Origin: an uncultured Ruminococcus sp.
Lineage (GTDB): Bacteria > Bacillota > Clostridia > Oscillospirales > Ruminococcaceae
Direction: 5' to 3'
Length of the DNA stretch: 43,685 bases
Assembly (NCBI GenBank): GCA_937894495.1
Contig: CALCRR010000020.1
Coordinates: 1 to 43,685 of the forward strand
Below the pieces are notes generated by a model that saw nothing but the letters and a program-made list of their open reading frames with translations, was not told the DNA's origin and did not search any database. Shown here piece after piece: positions 35,157-43,585 of this stretch. The translations under genes were made by a program, and so were the position numbers. The stretch's first letter is position 1. Each line of letters opens with the position of its first letter.

Positions 35157-35255
35157 TCAGGAGCTATCCTGAAATCCACGCTCAAAGATGTCGTTTGCCG
35201 AATCGCAGAAAATGCCTGTGTATGTATAGTCTGACCGCATAAAACGCCGTTTCAT
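35157..35255 (-). CDS. Possible 32-residue leader peptide before the signal peptidase
   Basis: ATG 35255 has an AGAGGGAG site, and the frame (MKRRFMRSDYTYTGIFCDSA, ending GFQDSS) stops inside a perfect hairpin ATTTCAGGA / TCCTGAAAT (35154-35175). The stop within a stem suggests a leader that affects the downstream transcript, but it may be chance. Confidence 0.35.
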   Translation of the reverse strand: MKRRFMRSDYTYTGIFCDSANDIFERGFQDSS

Positions 35256-35342
35256 AACTTTTTCAACTCCCTCTGTCAAACTTGATTTTTGTATTGTATA
35301 TCCTTATCGGATCATATAATCGGAACAACAAAGTACCTGTCG

Positions 35343-35500
35343 CTCTATAAATAGAGAATTGAAGCCCTCACGGGACATTCTTGCTGCTTCACCGTGTATG
35401 CTTTCACGGCTCTCACCGCTAATCACAAGTTCGGGTACACTCCGCAGCCGTAAATTCCCGTCCGACCGGCGGTATTTATATTATTCTTAACCTGTTGTGT
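35343..35500 (-). ncRNA. Putative omega-RNA (guide scaffold) of the TnpB-like protein
   Basis: The - strand just after the TnpB-like stop holds structured DNA of the IS1341-group right-end type: ACCGCCGGTCGGACGG, TTTACGGCTGCGGAG, GGTGAAGCAGCAAG, CCCGTGAGGG and a terminal hairpin CTCTA..TAGAG (35356-35343). In TnpB systems the RNA from this strand binds the protein and the bases just beyond the element end serve as guide; here that would be the bases leftward from about 35342. The exact scaffold end is not certain. Confidence 0.5.
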
Positions 35501-36647
35501 ATATGACCATATCTCTCAGGTTATAGCTTGCATTCAGAGACCTGTCCTCACAATATCCGCATGAGCATTTGAACTTATCGGACGAAATGGAAGCGTTCTT
35601 GTTCAGCTTTCCGCATGAACTGCAAATACTCGCCGAACGGAAGCTCTTTTCCGCTATCCTGAGCTGAATGCCAGTCTCATGACATTTTGATGTGAGCCTT
35701 TCCCTGAACCGCCTTAGCTTCTGACCTAAAAGATACTTCGCTACATAGTGATTTTTCATCAGCAAAGAAACATTTATATCCGAAATAGCGATATAAGACG
35801 GTTTGGTTTTCACTATCTCCGCTATTGTCTGGTCGATATAATTGTCACGGATATTGCTGATCCTGCGGTATATCCGCTGTAGTTTCAGCTTTTGCTTTTC
35901 AATGTTTCTGCCCTGTGTCTGACCGCCGTGCTTTTCATTTTCCAGTTTCCTTGAAAATCGCCTATGCTCACGGCGCAGCCGCTTTTCAAGCTTTCTGACC
36001 GTATCGGTTTTGTTGATATTCTCGAATTTTACTCCTGTACTTGTGAGAGCCAGCTCACGGATACCGAGGTGAAGCCCGATACCGTCCGTCATTTCGGCAG
36101 GAGCAATCGCAGGTTCGTCCGGCATATCGAGCAGAACGGAAACAAAATATCGTCCTGCACGTTTGGAAATTCTTCCGCTTTTGACCCATACCCCCGAAGC
36201 TGTTGTAGGGATATAGCCTTTTTCTTTGAGCCGTACCCAACCGAGAGACGGAATTTTCAGCCTGTGCCGTTCACATTCGCAGTCACGGCTGCCCTTTCTG
36301 TAAAAATACATCTTCACATCGGAGTCCTTTTTCTTTTTGAATTGCGGAAACCCGCCTTTCTTCTTAAAGAACTTCTGAAATGCGTGGTCGGCATCGTCGA
36401 TACTGCGCTTGACAGCACTGGTGTTTACATCTTTTATCCACATATATTCGGGATTGTTTGGCAGAAAATCATGATTCATCCATACGTTAAAAGCGTGACC
36501 TCTCATGAACGGCTCGCCGTTATCGTACCATTCCTTGTTCTGTGAGATAAACAGGTTATAGATAAATCTGCATACGCCTATTGTTTTGTTGATTTTTATG
36601 ATCTGTTCGGGTGTCGGGTCTATCTCGACTTTGAAGCTCCTGTACAT
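35487..36647 (-). CDS. Nuclease-dead TnpB-family protein (TldR-like) in the pilus operon
   Basis: 386 residues, full length for TnpB/IS605 OrfB, with the N-terminal helix-turn-helix region (PTPEQIIKINKTIGVCRFIY), the KLEKRLRREHRRFSRKLE helices and the zinc ribbon CSSCG...CSCG. All three RuvC catalytic acids are replaced: His193 in GLHLGIREL (normally Asp), Ser289 in IAISDINV (normally Glu) and Ser370 in EDRSLNAS (normally DRDxNA). The frame is intact and the zinc ribbon kept, so the protein appears selected for binding, not cutting. It starts 21 bases after the TasA-like gene with a GAGGTGATG site, leaving no room there for a transposon left end, and no TnpA is present. It fits the TldR class of RNA-guided repressors; that role is inference. 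Confidence 0.88.
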   Translation of the reverse strand: MYRSFKVEIDPTPEQIIKINKTIGVCRFIYNLFISQNKEWYDNGEPFMRGHAFNVWMNHDFLPNNPEYMWIKDVNTSAVKRSIDDADHAFQKFFKKKGGFPQFKKKKDSDVKMYFYRKGSRDCECERHRLKIPSLGWVRLKEKGYIPTTASGVWVKSGRISKRAGRYFVSVLLDMPDEPAIAPAEMTDGIGLHLGIRELALTSTGVKFENINKTDTVRKLEKRLRREHRRFSRKLENEKHGGQTQGRNIEKQKLKLQRIYRRISNIRDNYIDQTIAEIVKTKPSYIAISDINVSLLMKNHYVAKYLLGQKLRRFRERLTSKCHETGIQLRIAEKSFRSASICSSCGKLNKNASISSDKFKCSCGYCEDRSLNASYNLRDMVIYTTG

Positions 36648-36668
36648 TTCATCACCTCAAAGAGAAAA

Positions 36669-37439
36669 TCATTTTGATAAATACAGATTGTCCATTCCAT
36701 CAATCGCCTGCATACTTTCAAGCTGATAGTCCAAATCACAGATTAGATTACTGTAATAAGGTATGACCTCCTCGCCAAGCGTGACTGTTTTTATCAGTAA
36801 GGGCGCAACTTCCTCAGCATGAAGCGTATCTTTCAGGACAAACCAACCGAATTTACTGCCGGACTTCTTTTCGTCCGAAATGTCAGCACCAACATATTCC
36901 CAATACTCCGCCGCATAATCACCGAAAGCAACGTAAAGAATAATGTTATTGCGAGTGTTCGGGTCAGTATAGTCTGTTTCGGCTGTGCCATCAGGATCGT
37001 AGGTCACACGGAGATGTGTTGCACCGCCGATCTCAAACGGAGCAGAGTCCCAATCGGTATTCGCATCATTCCTCCTGACAAACTCATGGGAGATAGTGCC
37101 TGTCGGAGTTGTCTCCGCTGTTTGTGCAAGCGCTATGTTTTTCACGCTGTCGGGATATGTAACATCAAAAATGCTTTGCAGATAAAGCCGGGCATAGGCA
37201 TCATAATTTCCAAGATTGCTAATGCTTACTTCCTCTGTCACAGGCTTACCCGGTACGAGGGATTGATCGTCAGCACCGAAATTAGTAAACACCTTAACGG
37301 CATACTGTGGGGAAGTGTCGGTAAAAGAATTAAAATCAGATTTGGCAACATTCCAGAGAAAAATACTATATAATAGAATAGTAACGCCAACAGCTATCAA
37401 GGCAATCAATATTTTTCTCTTTCGTTTGACATTTCCCAC
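36669..37439 (-). CDS. TasA/CalY-like exported protein, first gene of the pilus operon
   Basis: 256 residues starting GTG 37439 behind AGGAGGG. A basic head and one hydrophobic helix (ILIALIAVGVTILLYSIFLW) form an uncleaved anchor or signal. The rest is a beta-rich domain with VSISNLGNYDAYARLYLQ, the pattern of TasA/camelysin-type fibre proteins, which are handled by dedicated signal peptidases. It could be a fibre subunit or an assembly factor. Confidence 0.65.
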   Translation of the reverse strand: MGNVKRKRKILIALIAVGVTILLYSIFLWNVAKSDFNSFTDTSPQYAVKVFTNFGADDQSLVPGKPVTEEVSISNLGNYDAYARLYLQSIFDVTYPDSVKNIALAQTAETTPTGTISHEFVRRNDANTDWDSAPFEIGGATHLRVTYDPDGTAETDYTDPNTRNNIILYVAFGDYAAEYWEYVGADISDEKKSGSKFGWFVLKDTLHAEEVAPLLIKTVTLGEEVIPYYSNLICDLDYQLESMQAIDGMDNLYLSK

Positions 37440-37480
37440 CTCATTCCCTCCTGTACATATTTGTTAATCATCAAATCAGA

Positions 37481-37505
37481 TTTCGCAAAATTAAGAATTT
37501 GACGA
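37481..37505 (+). repeat. Left 25-bp inverted repeat of a candidate invertible segment
   Basis: Exact reverse complement of 38830-38854; outer bases TTTCGCAAAA, inner TTTGACGA. It lies between the pilus operon start and its promoter, so the transcript would cross it. Confidence 0.9.
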
Positions 37506-37572
37506 TATGGTAAAATTGATTATGAATTAGACAGCCGACAATACATCGTTACTAATCATATACTTATATTCC

Positions 37573-37601
37573 AGTATACCAAATTATGTGCGCTTTGTCA
37601 A
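37573..37601 (-). promoter_or_regulatory. Promoter inside the invertible segment, facing the pilus operon
   Basis: On the - strand TTGACA (37601-37596), 17-base spacer, TATACT (37578-37573), a near-perfect sigma-A promoter about 135 bases before the TasA-like start. It lies within the inverted repeats and reads outward through the left repeat, so the sequenced orientation appears to be the ON state. Confidence 0.8.
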
Positions 37602-37668
37602 GATATAAAGAAAAATTTTGTCCTAATTCGTTACATTTAACAAATTATATATCAGGAGGGTTTCCGAA

Positions 37669-38766
37669 ATGAGCAAAGGAACAATATATAAACGCAAGGA
37701 CGGACGCTGGGAGTGCCGTATTTCTATGGGGAAAGATGATAACGGAAAGCGTGTATTCAGGTCATTCTACGGCAAGAGCCGTGAAGAAGCCGAATACAAG
37801 GCTATGATCGCACAGGGGCAGGCTGATGAGGACTACGCTGTAACGGAAATGACGGTCAGAGAGCTTGTGACCGAGTGGCTTCATGTCACAGCATCACGCA
37901 TTAAGGAATCCACGGCTGCCAACTATGCCATGAAAGCAGAAAAGCACCTTATCCCTGCATTTGGTGAGATAAAGTGCTGTCTGCTGAAAGCAAAAGATAT
38001 ATATGCTTTTATCGAACGTAAGCTCAAAGAGGGACTGTCGGCACGTTATCTCACGGATATTATTGTGCTGTTTAAGTCCATTTATCGCTATGCTGTAAGA
38101 GAATACCGTATCCGTAACGTACTTGACGGCATCGTTCTCCCCAAAAAGAATAAGCCTGAAATTGCCGTACTTGATAAGGAACAGCAGCTCAGGCTTGAAA
38201 AGTATCTGGACAAGCGCCCGTCTGTGACGAGCGTGGGCATATCCATTTCGATGTATATGGGCTTGCGTATAGGCGAGGTCTGCGCTCTGCAATGGAAAGA
38301 TATTGACCTTGAAAAACGTATACTGACCGTCAGCAAGACCATTCAGAGGGTACAGTGCAGGACGGGAGCAAAGCACACCAAGCTCATCATCACCGAGCCG
38401 AAAAGCGAAAGCTCAAAGCGTACTATCCCTATCCCCGATTGTCTGCTCCCTCTGCTCAAACAGTTCAGGGATAACGGCGAGGTGTATGTGGTGTCCGGTA
38501 AGAAGAAGCCTGTCGAGCCGAGAACAATGCAGTACCGCTTTGCTAAGATTCTACATAACGCAGATTTGCCGTCATTTCATTACCATTCACTCAGACATTT
38601 GTTCGCAACAAGGTGTGTCGAGCTGGGCTTCGATGTGAAAACGCTGTCTGAAATTCTGGGGCATTCTTCCGTAGAAGTCACGTTAAACCGCTACATTCAT
38701 TCCGATATGGAGCGTAAGCGTACCTGCATGAGCCTGCTGTCCAAGTGTGCACGACCGTCAGGGTAA
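37669..38766 (+). CDS. Tyrosine recombinase, probable DNA invertase
   Basis: 365 residues with an N-terminal arm-type domain (GTIYKRKDGRWECRISMG), a core-binding domain (ELVTEWLHVTASRIKESTAA) and a catalytic domain containing Arg200 (GLRIGEV), His306-Arg309 (HSLRH), His332 (LGHSS) and Tyr342 (NRYIHS), so all key residues are intact. It is Tn916-Int-like. AGGAGGG precedes ATG 37669. It is enclosed by perfect 25-bp inverted repeats with no excisionase beside it, as expected of an invertase that flips its own segment. It could alternatively be a small integrating element. Confidence 0.9.
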   Translation: MSKGTIYKRKDGRWECRISMGKDDNGKRVFRSFYGKSREEAEYKAMIAQGQADEDYAVTEMTVRELVTEWLHVTASRIKESTAANYAMKAEKHLIPAFGEIKCCLLKAKDIYAFIERKLKEGLSARYLTDIIVLFKSIYRYAVREYRIRNVLDGIVLPKKNKPEIAVLDKEQQLRLEKYLDKRPSVTSVGISISMYMGLRIGEVCALQWKDIDLEKRILTVSKTIQRVQCRTGAKHTKLIITEPKSESSKRTIPIPDCLLPLLKQFRDNGEVYVVSGKKKPVEPRTMQYRFAKILHNADLPSFHYHSLRHLFATRCVELGFDVKTLSEILGHSSVEVTLNRYIHSDMERKRTCMSLLSKCARPSG

Positions 38767-38829
38767 CGTAAAAATGCCGTCAATCAGCATCTTGAAAATT
38801 GAATAATATCGGAGCAAAATGCCCTTTTC

Positions 38830-38854
38830 TCGTCAAATTCTTAATTTTGCGAAA
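38830..38854 (-). repeat. Right 25-bp inverted repeat of the candidate invertible segment
   Basis: Exact reverse complement of 37481-37505, giving a 1,374-bp segment from end to end. It lies 64 bases after the recombinase stop. Confidence 0.9.
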
Positions 38855-38901
38855 AGTCGAGGTCAGGTGTTGCCCTAACTTCGGCTATTTTGTTTTTTCA
38901 A
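38855..38901 (+). terminator. Terminator directly outside the right inverted repeat
   Basis: AGTCGAGGT pairs with ACTTCGGCT (two G-T pairs) around an AGG/CCT inner stem, followed by ATTTTGTTTTTT. It ends the recombinase transcript and, after inversion, would stop the pilus promoter. Confidence 0.65.
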
Positions 38902-38946
38902 GCTATCTTGTTGAGGGTTCTTTCAAAATAGAATAATCTGCAAAAA

Positions 38947-38994
38947 GAAAAGAGTATCAGTCTCCGTGTGATTGGAGATTGATACTCTTTTTTT
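38947..38994 (+). terminator. Strong second terminator beyond the segment
   Basis: AAAGAGTATCA / TGATACTCTTT with a further TCTCC / GGAGA stem, then seven T. It also carries an A run on the left, so it may act in both directions. Confidence 0.9.
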
Positions 38995-39000
38995 GCTTTA

Positions 39001-41604
39001 TTGGATTTTTATCGGAATAAGGTCTTTTTGGGAAACTCCCCATTGTTAATGCTTATGAAAGTGAAGAACGGGGGCATTGTCGCTTTCGTCACTTCGGCAG
39101 GAACGCTCGACAAGCATGATGAAAGCACTCGTCAGATGTTGGCTGACAAGGCTGACCTGATCGGTGCTATCCGTCTGCCGGGCGGTAAAAACGGTGCATT
39201 TCATGACAATGCCGGTACGGACGTAACGACGGATATTATCTTTTTGCAGAAGCATGAGGGCAAGTCTGTTGCCGAAATGACCGATATTCCCGATTGGGTG
39301 CATATCGGTCAGACTGAGGACGGACTGCCTATAAATCAGTATTTTGCAGATAATCCCGATATGGTGCTTGGCAAGGTTGTCGAGGGCAACAAGCTCTACG
39401 GCTCAGGCACAATGGTCGTTGCCGAGGACGGTTTTGACCTGAAATCGGCTCTGCACGAAGCAGTCAACAGGCTGTCTGCGGAGATCAGCCATGACACAGC
39501 CCGTGACGTTTATGCTAAGACCGAACAGGGGCTTGCGGTGAAGATTCCGTCCGATCTGCGTAATTTCAGTTTCTTTATTCAGGACGATGCTGTCTATTTC
39601 AAGAAAAACGCTGTTTCTTTTGAGCAGAGGTTTGACAAGAAAAACGCACAGTTCAGCAGATACAAGGCTTTTATCGAACTGAGGGATATTACCCGTGAGC
39701 TTATTCAGGCTCAGGAGCTTAACAAGCCTGACAGCGTTATTGCTGATTTGCAGGCAAAACTCGGCAAGTCCTACGATGACTTCTATAATAAGTATGGGCT
39801 TATCCACAGCAAGACCAACAAGAGATATTTTAATGAGGATATTTCGTATAACCTTGTTGCAGGCTTAGAAAAGAAAATCGACAAGGATAAACTTGTCGAG
39901 AAGTCGGATATTTTCACAAAGCGCACAATCTGCCCTCCAAAGGCGGTTGAGTGCGTGGAGACAGCAATGGAAGCCCTCACGCTTTCGGTGGCTGAAAAAG
40001 CGAAAGTGGACTTTGACTATATGTCGAAGCTCACGGGAATGTCGGAAGATGAGCTGAAACAGGAGCTTGTGGGCGAGATCTTCAAAATTCCCCATACCGA
40101 AAACACTTATCAGACGGCAAGCGAATACTTGTCGGGCGATATTCGTGCGAAACTGCGTGAAGCGGAGGAAATTGCGGAGTATGACTCTGATTTCAATATC
40201 AACGTGAACGCTTTGCAGAAAGCAATGCCCGAGCCGTTGAAAGCCGGTGACATTGATGTAAAGATAGGTGCTACATGGCTTGATCCGAAATACTACAATC
40301 AGTTCATGTATGAATTGCTCGGAACTGATGACAGCAACAGAGCCGACAAGTATCATGCAAGGTGGTTCAAGCCGAAGCTGATAGAAGCGGAGTATTCCGA
40401 ACATTCAAATTCGTGGTTCATCAGCAACAAGAAAGCCGACAGGTCGGTGCTTGTTAATCAGAAATACGGCAGTCCGAAAATGAACGCTTATGAGATATTT
40501 GAACATCTGCTGAACCTGAAAGAACCCAAGGTATACAAGACAGTCGAAGTTCCCGACGGTTTGGGAGATACAAAAGAAAAACGTGTGGTGGATATTGATG
40601 CCACCCGTGTCGTTCAGAAAAAGGCAAAAGAAATGCGAAAGGCTTTCAAGGCTTGGATCTTCAAGGATCCCGAGCGCCGTGAAGCTATCGTGCAGAGATA
40701 CAATGAGCTTTTTAATTCCGTTCGTCCCCGTGAGTACGACGGCAGCTCTCTTTCTTTCCCGATGATGAACAGCAGTATCCATTTGCACGATCATCAGAAA
40801 AACGCTATCGCACACGCTATGTTCGGCGGCAATACGCTTTTTGCGCACAGTGTGGGCGCGGGCAAAACGTTCGAGATGATAGCTACCGCTATGGAATCGA
40901 AACGTCTCGGGCTTTGTACAAAATCCCTGTTCGCCGTACCGAATCACCTGACGGAGCAGATCGGCGATGACTTCCAAAGGCTCTATCCGTCTGCTAATAT
41001 TTTAGTGGCGACAAAAAAGGACTTTCAGAAAGCAAACCGCCAGCAGCTTTTTGCAAAAATAGCCACGGGCAATTATGATGCGGTAATTATCGGTCACTCA
41101 CAGCTTGGCATGATACCTGTATCAAAAGAACGCCGGACCATGACGATACAGTCTCAGATAGACGATATTTTAGAGGGTATCGAAGAACTGAAAAAGCACG
41201 AAGGATCTAAATTCCAGATAAAGGCTATGGAGCGCACAAGAAAAAGTCTGCAAAAGCAGCTCGACAAGCTCCAGAAGATGAATCAGGACGAAACGCTGAC
41301 CTTTGAGCAGCTCGGTATCGACAAGCTGTTCGTGGACGAGTGTCACGAATTCAAGAACCTCTTTACGCCTTCAAAAATGACGAATATTGCGGGCATTTCA
41401 AACTCCGCATCGCAAAAGGCTCTCGATCTTTTCCTCAAATGCCGTTATCTCGATGAGAAAACAGGCGGCAGAGGTATTACCTACGCCACAGGAACTCCTC
41501 TTAGCAACAGCGTGACTGAACTGCACACCATGATGAGATATTTGGAGTATGATTTTCTGAAAGACCACGGCTTACAGCACTTTGATAATTGGGTATCGGT
41601 TGTT
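39001..41604 (+). pseudogene. SNF2-type helicase/methylase of a conjugative element, broken at both ends
   Basis: Full-length relatives on Clostridia conjugative transposons exceed 2,000 residues. This frame begins at the end of the methyltransferase domain (GGIVAFVTSAGTLDK), runs through the linker, and reaches the helicase with Walker A SVGAGKT (about 617), DECH (about 778) and TGTPLSNS. Homology stops at DNWVSV near 41604; the last 31 codons to the stop at 41697 belong to the neighbouring element. The first 15 or so codons, before KVKNGG, also look foreign. So it lost its N-terminal methyltransferase and C-terminal helicase lobe to two separate events. Confidence 0.8.
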
Positions 41605-41626
41605 ACCCACCCAAAAGGACGACCGT

Positions 41627-43306
41627 TTACGAATGATGAATTTCCACGCTATTCTGCGAAAGTAATGGACTTCTGCTGTCTGAAAGCGGAGCATTGATGA
41701 ACTTGTAATAGATGTCGATGTGACGAGGTGCGCCGTATTTTTCGGGGAGGGGATAGACCACGATGAACTCGATCAACTCCATACACAGCTCACGGGTAAG
41801 GCTCTCCACATCTCTCCACTTCTTCAAACGCTGAATGAATCTCTCAACGTCCTGTTCGTCCTGCTGTTCCTGCGCTTTTGCCTTGCGGTACTGCTCTGCC
41901 TGAGCGGTAAGTTCCCTCTGTTCGGCAGTATACTTTTCAAGCATTTTTGCACTCAGATCTTCGGGCAGCTTGCCGAGCATTCTTTCCTCGTAGGTCTTGC
42001 TGATGATCGTGTCAAGCTCTGCAAGCCTTGTCTCAGCCTGTTTCAGAAGTCGGCTCTCGTCCTCCGTCTGCTGTTTACGCTGACTTGCTTTGATAGCCAG
42101 ATAACGCTGTCTCTCGCCGTCCTCGTCCTCGATCACACGATTTGCCCTTGCACGAATATCCTCAAGCACAAGCCCCTCAATAACACGCTGTAAAATATGA
42201 TGAGAAGAACAAGCCGCCTTGCCGTGATTGGCATACTTATTGCAGATGTAAGAAACAATCTTGTATTTCCCACGCTTTTTTGATTCATGGAACGTTGTGT
42301 TATTTTTCAGCTTAGAACCGCAATCAGAACAGTACATAAGCCCCGTCAGAGGAAGTATCACTCCGCTTTTCGTGACCTTGCCGTGACTGCACGACTTGTT
42401 GACCTCCTGCACTTTGTCCCAAAGCTCCTTGCTAACAATCGGCTCAAAGGCATCTTCAATGACGATCCATTCATCGGAATCCCTGATATACCTTTGGTGA
42501 TTTTTGTATGAAATAGTGGTGTATTTCTGATTGACAACACAACCCTTGTAAATAGGATTTTCGAGAATATCACGCACCATTGCGGCATTCCACAGGTGAT
42601 TGGAAATGTAGGGATTCGGCTTGCCCAAACGCTTGTATGTGTAATCGGACGGCGTAATAACTCCCTGAGCGTTGAGAGCCTTAGCAATCTGCGGAGAACT
42701 TGCACCCTCGGAACGCATTTTATACATCATACGGACGTAGGGAGCATTTGTTTCATCAACTACGGGCAGTCTGTCCTCTGTGTCGCCCACAAGATAGCCA
42801 AACGGTGCGACAGGAGCGTGATATTTGCCCTGCTTTGCGTTCGACACCATGACCGCACGGATTTTCTTTGAGGTGTTGGCGGCGTGCCATTCGTTGAACA
42901 AATTCATGATCGGCATCATGTCCATTGCAGTGCTGTTGCGTTCAAGAGTATCCACGTTATCGCTCAGGGCGATAAAGCGGATATTGAACGAAGGAAAAAT
43001 GTAGTCGATATACTGACCGACTTCGATATAATTACGACCAAATCTGGACAAGTCTTTACAGAGGATGAGATTTATCTTTCCCGACTTCGCATCATCGAGA
43101 AGCTGTCTGACACCCGGACGATTAAAGTCTGTTCCCGAATAGCCGTCGTCCTCGCATATCTCTACCAAGCTCCAATCGGGCTGCTGGCTGACGTACTCCG
43201 TCAGCATTTTTTTCTGATTTTCTATTGAAATGGATTCTCCTGCACGCTCGTCCTCCTGCGATAAACGTACATAGATACCCACGTTGTAATGTGACTGCTT
43301 TGTCAT
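41627..43306 (-). CDS. Second large serine recombinase (TnpX-like)
   Basis: 559 residues: catalytic Ser16 (YVRLSQEDE), GYSGTDFNRPG, CKDLSRFGRNY, recombinase domain (ASSPQIAKALNAQGV), zinc ribbon (CSDCG, later ACSSH) and a coiled coil (LLKQAETRLAELDTIISKTY). It is of a different subfamily from the recombinase at 16838. Its C-terminus ends beside the break in the SNF2-like gene, so it is probably the enzyme that inserted there. It differs from relatives by about 20 extra C-terminal residues. Confidence 0.92.
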   Translation of the reverse strand: MTKQSHYNVGIYVRLSQEDERAGESISIENQKKMLTEYVSQQPDWSLVEICEDDGYSGTDFNRPGVRQLLDDAKSGKINLILCKDLSRFGRNYIEVGQYIDYIFPSFNIRFIALSDNVDTLERNSTAMDMMPIMNLFNEWHAANTSKKIRAVMVSNAKQGKYHAPVAPFGYLVGDTEDRLPVVDETNAPYVRMMYKMRSEGASSPQIAKALNAQGVITPSDYTYKRLGKPNPYISNHLWNAAMVRDILENPIYKGCVVNQKYTTISYKNHQRYIRDSDEWIVIEDAFEPIVSKELWDKVQEVNKSCSHGKVTKSGVILPLTGLMYCSDCGSKLKNNTTFHESKKRGKYKIVSYICNKYANHGKAACSSHHILQRVIEGLVLEDIRARANRVIEDEDGERQRYLAIKASQRKQQTEDESRLLKQAETRLAELDTIISKTYEERMLGKLPEDLSAKMLEKYTAEQRELTAQAEQYRKAKAQEQQDEQDVERFIQRLKKWRDVESLTRELCMELIEFIVVYPLPEKYGAPRHIDIYYKFINAPLSDSRSPLLSQNSVEIHHS

Positions 43307-43339
43307 GATAAAAAACTCCTTTCTGATAAAAACAAAGCA

Positions 43340-43388
43340 GCCATATTCGGTATATTTATCTCAAAGAGCATGGAATACCGAATATGGC
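43340..43388 (-). promoter_or_regulatory. 14-bp stem hairpin between TnpW-like and recombinase genes
   Basis: Arms GCCATATTCGGTAT and ATACCGAATATGGC are perfect with a 21-base loop. There is no T run, so a control hairpin or protein site is more likely than a terminator. Confidence 0.65.
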
Positions 43389-43396
43389 AGTAAGGA

Positions 43397-43585
43397 CTAC
43401 GCCGTTTCGGGTTCTTCCATTGCTCTATGAAAAGCATGGTCATAAATTACCTTGTCGAGATTTTTCTCCCCGACAAAGTGTGCGGTGACAATAAAAGTCT
43501 GTCCCTCGATCTCATAAGTCGCTGTATCGGTAGGCTTGTCTTTGTATCGCTCCACCTTTTCAGCAAGTGTCTCTTTCTTCTGCAA
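43397..43585 (-). CDS. TnpW-like small transposon protein
   Basis: 62 residues starting TTG 43585 with an AAAGGAG site four bases upstream. The sequence TATYEIEGQTFIVTAHFVGE then KVIYDHAFHRAM shows the beta-hairpin plus helix pattern of TnpW-type proteins, found directly upstream of serine recombinases. Second such pair in the window. Confidence 0.75.
   Translation of the reverse strand: MQKKETLAEKVERYKDKPTDTATYEIEGQTFIVTAHFVGEKNLDKVIYDHAFHRAMEEPETA

Noticed and set aside
36055..36240. Possible frameshift in the TnpB-like gene that might explain the lost catalytic Asp
   Set aside because: The frame is continuous, and residues on both sides of His193 follow the family pattern, so the change is a substitution.
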